Of a stretch of 64,000 nt of DNA, positions 57,401-64,000 are shown piece by piece. This stretch comes from Ulota crispa. Its lineage: Eukaryota; Streptophyta; Bryopsida; Orthotrichales; Orthotrichaceae. Positions within the stretch are counted from its first letter, which is position 1. Each line of letters starts with the position of its first letter. The stretch covers positions 30,422,358 through 30,486,357 of the forward strand of contig OY987244.1 of assembly GCA_963920765.1 (NCBI GenBank), read 5' to 3'. The notes beneath the pieces were generated by a model that did not search any database, was not told the origin of the DNA, and saw nothing but the letters and a program-made list of their open reading frames with translations. The translations under genes and the position numbers were made by a program.

Positions 57401-60395
57401 CAATCAGAGCTCCTAAACAGCACATCCTACTGCAAAACAGACACTTCGACAAATTCTGCTAGACTGGTGACATTCACTTTCTAATATTGAGGAACTAGAA
57501 AATATGCACGAAGTGGCATTCAAACCACCATGTATGTAACTCTGACACTAGTAGAAAAGCAACCCCAAGAGTTATATTTACAAAATACCTCTTTAGAATT
57601 TTTAGAAAAAATACTAGTGTGTTTTTAATAGTATGAGTAGAATGAAGAGAAGGATGCTTACTGACAAGGGCCTTCGCTTTGTTACTTTGGAGATGACCAA
57701 TAAAGTGCCATTTGATGTCCTCCGGCATCTGCTCAAATTCACAAAAAAAACCAGCTAACCACAACTTCAAACAATTGAAAACAACTTTCGGCTGCACGTG
57801 CGCCTGCTTCCCATAAAATACAAATCCAAGCATTACACAGTATGATTTGGAGGACATCAGATTCCCATTAGATTGACAAAGCTATTAATATTGAGATGCC
57901 AGGAATTGGAATCATGGAATCACTATATTGAGCTAATGTTGAGCCAATGTTAGTGACTGTAGTGTTAGAGTCACTGACATTGATCTAACATTACATTGAC
58001 AAATACTAAGCTAACGTTGAACCAACATTATTTATTATAAATAAACATGATATTGATATCGATCTAAAGTCCTATTCAATAAACATTACCTAGTCTCATT
58101 GGGCTGAGTTAGCAGCTCAGTTTTTGACCGGTTTGATTGTTATATGATCATTACCATTGGTAGCTAGCCAGCGACAACAATTGAGACACGTGGTGATTTA
58201 TCATGCCAATTATCAATTCGTCTCACAAAGAAGAATAATTTGACCATTCATAATTTGGTTGACCACGTAGTCAAAAATTAATGTTGTTGGCCGTCACGGC
58301 AATAACAGATGTTAAAGGCTTGTCAATCAACCCATACAGCATAGAACAATCTTATGATACAGACTCTACAAGTCAGGATAATCGAGGACTCAGTACTAAG
58401 ATTGATAGAAACGTTCTGAGAGGACACCCATAATCGTCAAAGACCTAAATTAGCCTTCTCATATATTTTAAGCATTGAGTACATTAGGTGCATTAAGAGA
58501 ATGTACACCACCTACACATCTACTCGACTGTCATATTTTAGGTCAATTTACAAATTAACCCAAAGAGTGTCACCATCCAATAACTTATACAGATAACAAA
58601 CAAACAGTTATAAAACAACATCATGTTCACTACAATGAATAGGTTCCGTTCATTTAGCTCTTATACAGAAGCAATTGACTGTACTTTTGCAGTAGTGTTA
58701 CAGGATAAACTTTGAACCCTTATAACTACTGCATACTGCATCCAAATGACACATTCTTTGGTCTCAAAATAAGGCATTGAAATCCTCATTTCATTTGATA
58801 ACAAGAATATCAAACATTCCATCAGTCTAATGACAGGAAAAACTGCAAAAAATGGTGATTATGGGTGCTCCTGCCCAACATCACAAATTAGGGTTATAAA
58901 AAAGAAGAGTAAAGGTGCAACGTACCTGAGGAGCTTTGTCGAGAAGCTCCTGCACGTAATTCTCCCCAAAATGACGATGCCCGGCTTCGTAGACATCTTG
59001 AACCATGGCCACCGGTTTCGTTTTGCTTACAGCGACCACTCGCACCTGCAGCGAGGAAATCAAAACAGTATTACAAATGGCTACCAATCCAATATTTAAA
59101 CCTCTGTAACCTTTGTACTCTAGTGTGTAGATAAGATAATACACTCTTTAATGCGTTGGAATCCTCTTTCACTTGCAAACAAAAAAACATGTGAAAATCA
59201 ATCACAAAAATCTAAACCACCTACAAATTCGTTCAAACAGTCCATTTTATGTCAATTAGGACAAATTTTCATGGTGGCCTCAAAACAGGAAAATGCAGAA
59301 ACAACAGACAATGCAAACTTGTTTGTTGTCATGCATTTTTCCACTTCCAAACCAGCATAAAAGTTCACCCTTAGTTTAATGGAATATAATTAGGTTTTCT
59401 TCCTACCAAAATTTTCTCTATTTGTTATGAAATTTGTGTCACCGAAATTGGTCAATGCACAGATACAAGTGAGCAAGCAAATAGGGTTACATACGCAGGG
59501 TTTCTACCAAGCAAATTAGGGTTTTATAAACGAGGTTTCTACCAATGCAATTTCTTTACTCGTTTATTTAAAGGCATCTACCTTTCGCAAGACGAATTCT
59601 TTCATGCGTTCGAATTCTTTTCATTTGCTAATCTTCTTATACATTACACTTGGATTTGAGAAGTGTCTGTCGGTCAAACAGAATGCTTCCAAACTAACAA
59701 ATCTCACAGCGCTTATGAGGTGATGCTTTCTTACAAATGTTACCAAACAACCTGCAAAAAAAAAGATCTAAATTTTATGTTTCTGTCACAAACTCAGCGA
59801 CTTGGGGGAAGTAGTTACTTATTGCTCTGTAAGCGGACTTTTGAGGATGCATTAGCAACCAAATTTCAATGTACCCAAAATGTATCCATAGGACACGAGG
59901 TATACTAGTATAAGAACATAAAAAGGTTTAACCCCTAAAAGTGAGCGTGCCGCTGCGACCAATAGAATAGGAGGTATTTTTCATGTATTTGGAATAGATT
60001 CACACCTTTACTACATTTGAGATCAACAAAGAAGTTGGAAAATAGATCAAAGTGGTTCTAGAGAGCTACTTGAGATCCCAATTTAAAACTTCTCATTCGT
60101 AGCAAATACCAATTATAAGGCAGCGTATATTATATGCCCTATGATCATTTAAGGGTTAAGAAAAAGATAATTTATAATCAGCACTCTGCCTTATAAAGAA
60201 GAGAAAATGGTCACGAGAGAGATGCAAAGAATTTCGTCATGTTTTTTTGTTGCTGTAATTGCTACCAAATTCAACAGAGAAGGTGATTTTTTCGACCTGA
60301 GAGAAGGGGCGATTGGCGCGGTCACTAGCTTGCTGCGCACGCTGCATCACATTCCGTAATGCCTGCACTGCGGCGCTCTCCGCCGCTCTCGCCAT
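54441..60395 (-). CDS. YggS/PLPBP-family pyridoxal-phosphate homeostasis protein, 8 exons, 242 aa
   Basis: Exons from the start: 60297-60395, 58926-59045, 57662-57728, 57266-57312, 55646-55733, 55333-55466, 54848-54946, 54441-54515 (729 nt, in frame). The protein is the single-domain alanine-racemase-like barrel that binds PLP but has no known reaction; it keeps vitamin B6 and amino-acid pools in balance. The PLP Lys is K41 in [11 protein letters not shown]. Other conserved stretches are [19 protein letters not shown] (about 80-90), [41 protein letters not shown] (about 206-218, phosphate binding) and [17 protein letters not shown] at the C-terminus. Length matches the family. No organelle targeting peptide is seen. 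The start [20 protein letters not shown] is family-like. Two MITEs lie in its introns, and an upstream ORF lies in the probable leader. Confidence 0.96.
55759..56307. mobile_element. CTTAACCCCTAAA-family element in a PLPBP intron
   Basis: Left terminus CTTAACCCCTAAATGCCC and right terminus GGGCGTTTAGGGGTTAAG are inverted copies; 549 bases. It lies between exons 4 and 5 of the PLPBP gene. The 80-aa minus frame 55993-56235 has no recognised family. Confidence 0.85.
59929..60160. mobile_element. MITE, second copy of the 8100-8330 element, in PLPBP intron 1
   Basis: Starts TTAACCCCTAAAAGTGAGCG and ends ATTTAAGGGTTAAG. The inside matches 8100-8330 in the same orientation, including CACACCT, CTACATTTGAGA and GAGAGCTACTTGAGATCCCA-like text. 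Confidence 0.88.
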
Positions 60396-60934
60396 CAGCG
60401 CAATCGCCACAGAACTTCACTCTTCACCTGCAATTCAAATCCCCATAAAATCCCTTCTCAGTATGTCCCAATTCCTAGAACCCCTTCCAAACCCTAATCC
60501 TGCCTCTTTAAGAAAACTTTTGATGGGTCATCCCAAACTCAGTTGTGATGAATAAAAGACACCCTGATGAATTTTAATTTCTCTCATAATACAATTTACC
60601 CACCTTATCAGTCATGTGTTTAAGCAATCTTCAAATTGTAAATTTGAAAAAAAAATGTCTCTTGCGTAGCTTTTGCATTTTATGCTTGTAAGTTAACCTC
60701 CCCCAAGTTGCACCATTGATATCTTCTCTAACAACACATTTAAGGGTTGTGCAATAATTACATGTTTTTGAAGATTCAGTACCATATTGTGTACATGCCT
60801 TATTGAACAACTTTCTCATATAAAGTTGTGAACATGCATGATAATGTTTCAAGTAGTTCGTTTGGCATGTTGGCAGGGGAAATCTCAGAAACAGAGGAAA
60901 TCGAGATAAAGGTTTATCGGTCAGAGATACTTAC

Positions 60935-61146
60935 TGGAGAGATTTTTGTTGTGGAGCATTGACTGATTCTTCGCAGGTGAAGTGAATTTGAGGAGTAGGG
61001 AACGGAATTGTAAGAGTAGAATTGTGGTTGTGAGGATTTTGTTGCGTTTGTTGTGAGAATTGGATTCGCTGCTGTGGCAGAGCATTCTCGGATTTCTGCG
61101 GTTGATGACAGTCGTGCTTTCGTTTCACCAGTTGTGGATCAACCAT
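60935..61146 (-). promoter_or_regulatory. Probable leader exon of PLPBP with an upstream ORF
   Basis: An ORF of 70 full codons starting MVDPQLVKRKHD, rich in Gln, Asn and His, runs up to a good donor (CTCTCCA then GTAAGTATC). Joined to the acceptor at 60428-60430 (TTGCAG before GTGAAG), it gains one Gln codon and then a TGA. So the spliced leader would carry a 71-residue upstream ORF that stops about 30 bases before the main ATG at 60395. This would be expected to lower translation of the main frame. No family is recognised; whether it is transcribed as one unit is inferred. Confidence 0.5.
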
Positions 61147-62367
61147 CCATACACGGGCGATGAATGATAAATTTGGTTCTGTTCATCCAAGTGGTTATCA
61201 TCTAAGGTTGGTGGAGTGACTGCATCCCTCTGTAAGGACATCTCCACCGGTGGCTCGGGCTTGCTCAAAGTGGATGAAAAGTATACAGGCCCTCTCCAAA
61301 TCCTCTCAAATTCTCTTATCAGTTAGCAAGCCTAGCAAGTCACTCTTCAAGCCACTATTCATGCACTATTCATCTTAAGTTTAGTGGGTTTTATCCATAC
61401 TTCCTTAGATAAGTGGTCAACTGCTTCTTTATAGGGTGTGTTGGAGTGTAAGGCCACCTTTTCAAAAAGCATGGGTGGAGATTGAGAGCCTTCAAGCCTT
61501 GCCAAACTAGATGGAAAACTTTGAGCGAGTCTTTACTGGTGGAGATGCTCTTATGGCACTACATCCGGAGCAGCACTATTATTTTCATTTTTTGTTTTTA
61601 GCTTTACCTGCCAAAAGACGTGGGTTGATGGTAGGATTTTTTGCAACCTACCTTGATTTTTAGTAGTAGGCAAGCTGCAATTCTTTCTTGTTTAGTTTAG
61701 TATTTGTAAACAAGTTTTTTCTTGCTTAAGAATTTTTAGCTACATGCATGGCAACTGATTAGGTTATAAAGGGCAACTTTGAAGTTTAATTCATATATTC
61801 TTCAATTATGTACATTGGTGATGTCTAACATCAATCTTCCATAGTTGTTTTTGGTTTTAGGGATAATGCTAAACTTGAACATTTGCAAAATGTACACTAA
61901 CAATTTTATCAAGAAGTCACTAAAAGACTATTTAGTGCATTTGTATAAGCGCCAAACCTTGTCATGACACAATAACTACAAGTAGTCGTTTGAGGGAGGG
62001 CAAGTGAATAAAAAGCACATTTACACTTTGCATTTTAGCTAAGTGGGGGGTAATCAAATATGATTGATGGCTACTCAAGTTGTCTTAATTTGAGGTCCCA
62101 TCAGCAACAGAGGAGCACATCAAATTGCACCTCACCTCAAAAGCAGCTTTTGCATTTTGAATTTTGACTACTTTTAAAATTTTCCTCTTTGTTTTTACAA
62201 TAGAGTTTTAGCACAACCAAATTTGAGATAAAAAATTTGCTAAATTTAGCCAGATTTATTACCGCTGATTTGGAGGACCAAAGGTGGCTTTTTTTTATAC
62301 ATTTTCATTTATATATCCTAGAGTACACAAGTTATTTGAGTTACTTGCACCAATAAAGCTTAGTTAC
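61147..62367. other. Upstream region and spacer
   Basis: Promoter side of the PLPBP gene, then AT-rich sequence without genes, RNA genes or recognised elements. Confidence 0.5.
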
Positions 62368-62785
62368 ACTATGGTAGAATGCTCTAAAATTGTCAAAGAC
62401 TATAAGGGCTGGTTGGATTTTTCAAGGTTTTCCTGAGACAAGAAATTTTTTGTTTAATTTTTAAACAAATAAAAGTAGATGTCAAATATAACACAATTTT
62501 TTCCACGTTTTTTGAAGCATTATTGAATTGTTGAGGATTTTTCAAATTTATTTGTAGTAGGCACTTATTTGTGACAATCTCTCAAAACTAGTCCCATTGC
62601 AACTTGTACATAAATAGGTGAAACTAAAGAGTTTGGTTGGCTCTTATAAAAGAATACAACATTTTTTTGTCCACTCAATGGCTAAAGAGGATCCATTTAA
62701 GGACCAGTGCACATCCATTCCTAAACTAATTATAGGGACGCTATAGGTAAGAGGGTAGCAATTCAAGCATACTACTTTAATAGAA
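62368..62785. repeat. Dispersed repeat, copy 2
   Basis: Homologous to 38826-39180 in the same orientation (see there). Shared text includes TTGAAGCATTATTGAATTGT and ACATCCATTCCTAA. No termini recognised. Confidence 0.8.
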
Positions 62786-63385
62786 CAAAATTTGTGAGGC
62801 ACACTAGTAAAGTAGTTTATAATAATTTAAATCAATTCAATTTGTTGGGGGTTGAAATATCTAAATACTATTTGAAATAGTGTGACGTAAGTCTTAATAG
62901 TCTTTAGGAGCCTTTGCTAAATTGTAGCTTAGTAGAGAGTGTGTGAAATGATGTCACAGTATCAAAACTTTGTCATTAAGTTGTTGCTTGAGAAACTACA
63001 AAAGGTTATGACCAAAACCTTATTTAGAAAAGAATAGTAAGAGGCATGCCCTATTTTCATACTAGTTATACAAAATTCACCCAAGTTAGTGTGAAGAGAT
63101 CTTGCACTATACAAAATCTTGAACTGATTGAAAAACGATTGTGTAGTTAAAATTCTGCTGTTCCTCTTAGTATGTAGAAAGTCTAAATTTATACAAAATA
63201 ATATCACCTATTTGAAACAACCACTAGCTATTACTTGTGCGTGGGTCCAAAAAAGTTCACACTTTGAATTGACCCACCTTATTGTCACTACAATAAAGGC
63301 TTTACAATAAGTTATTGAGTCGTTTTATTCTTTCGGTCAGATGATATGCAACTACCCGATCAATTCAAGTGGACAATTTTGAGAA
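62786..63385. other. Spacer with no gene seen
   Basis: Short low-complexity frames only. CACTACAATAAAGGC at 63287 recalls a CACTA-type terminus but has no partner or subterminal repeats. Confidence 0.45.
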
Positions 63386-63802
63386 GGGGATTGATATGTC
63401 TACCACACCCTTTCAGCTATTCTACCACATTTGAAGGTAAATTTTAGATTTCTATAATCAAAAAGTTGAATTTGAGAATTTGGAATTCAGATTTGAATTC
63501 AGAAACTGTGATTATGTTTAGAATCATAAAGAGGTTCTAATTGAACAACACGCAATGAGAAAACTTGTCTTTTTTTATACATAAAAGTAAAATTAATATT
63601 TTTCCTCCGAGCTAAGTTTTTTCATTGGGTGTTCTTCAATTACAACTTTTTTTTTTATGGTTCAAGACAAAATCAAGGTCTTTGAGTCCAAATCTGAATT
63701 CCAAATTCTCAAATTCAGCTTTTTGATGATAGAAATCTAAAATTTACCCTAGGGCGTGGTAGAACAGCTGAAAGGGTGAGGTGGACATATCAATACCTTT
63801 TG
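63386..63802. mobile_element. Long-armed foldback MITE
   Basis: Left arm GGGGATTGATATGTCTACCA, right arm mirrored through AGGTGGACATATCAAT. The arms pair over about 160 bases (for example CTTTCAGCTATTCTACCAC against GTGGTAGAACAGCTGAAAG). Same layout as 14958-15373 with related inner sequence. Confidence 0.85.
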
Positions 63803-64000
63803 AGAAACTTAAATTTTTGTAATTACTTTTAAACACGAAAATTTGACATTTCCTTTTCATACTCCTTCTGAGACCTTTTGATTATTTTCAGTAAGTTAGT
63901 CAGTTTTTGGGTAACTTTTTGAACACATCTTGTCACATCTGGTCAATTTATTTTTGTCACGAATTTCCACCTTTTTCTTGACAATCTTTTTAACTCTTGT

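Noticed and set aside
63287..63301. CACTA terminus CACTACAATAAAGGC
   Set aside because: No subterminal repeats and no partner end; the match is short.

Overview
The window is nuclear DNA from a plant: AT-rich sequence, many short exons split by GT-AG introns, and plant-type gene families. It also holds a chromodomain Ty3/gypsy retroelement and many small inverted-repeat elements. I cannot name the species. A seed-free land plant or a close streptophyte alga fits, but that is inference.

Six protein genes could be rebuilt exon by exon. In each, the splice sites join in frame, the total coding length is a multiple of three, and the product has a recognisable family. They are: (1) a phospholipid-scramblase family protein, + strand, 1905-6979, 14 exons, 523 aa; (2) a SEC12-like WD40 membrane protein, + strand, 25657-28419, 3 exons, 373 aa; (3) a type 1A methionine aminopeptidase, - strand, 31420-37890, 16 exons, 403 aa; (4) a PITH-domain protein, - strand, 42482-44336, 6 coding exons, 191 aa; (5) an LEA-2/NDR1-HIN1-like membrane protein, - strand, 49245-53596, 2 exons, 199 aa, split by a 3.75 kb GC-AG intron; (6) a YggS/PLPBP-family pyridoxal-phosphate protein, - strand, 54441-60395, 8 exons, 242 aa, with a possible upstream ORF in its leader. 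They are ordinary housekeeping or stress-related genes with separate jobs (lipid handling, ER-to-Golgi traffic, N-terminal Met removal, PLP homeostasis). Nothing suggests they act as a unit. Genes 2 and 3 converge; genes 3 to 6 all read leftward.

Between and inside the genes is transposon-derived DNA. A dead Ty3/gypsy chromovirus (18765-24742, - strand) has landed in the right arm of a long palindromic element (16999-18764). A second copy of that element's right arm opens the window (1-500). Several families of small inverted-repeat elements are scattered through introns and spacers: Stowaway-like (13470, 30054, 36756), a family starting GGGAAAATTTCATGG (7924, 26363, 31551), a family starting CTTAACCCCTAAA (8100, 30680, 55759, 59929 and the long palindrome), a long-armed foldback pair (14958, 63386), a CACTA end (12492) and a mariner-like MITE (16319). 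A 32-bp minisatellite (38107-38800) lies just upstream of the methionine aminopeptidase gene.

I found no new operon-like or defence-like system. The best leads are the shared-terminus element family, a likely U12-type intron in the aminopeptidase gene, the tandemly duplicated leader exon of the PITH gene, and the long GC-AG intron of the LEA-2 gene.
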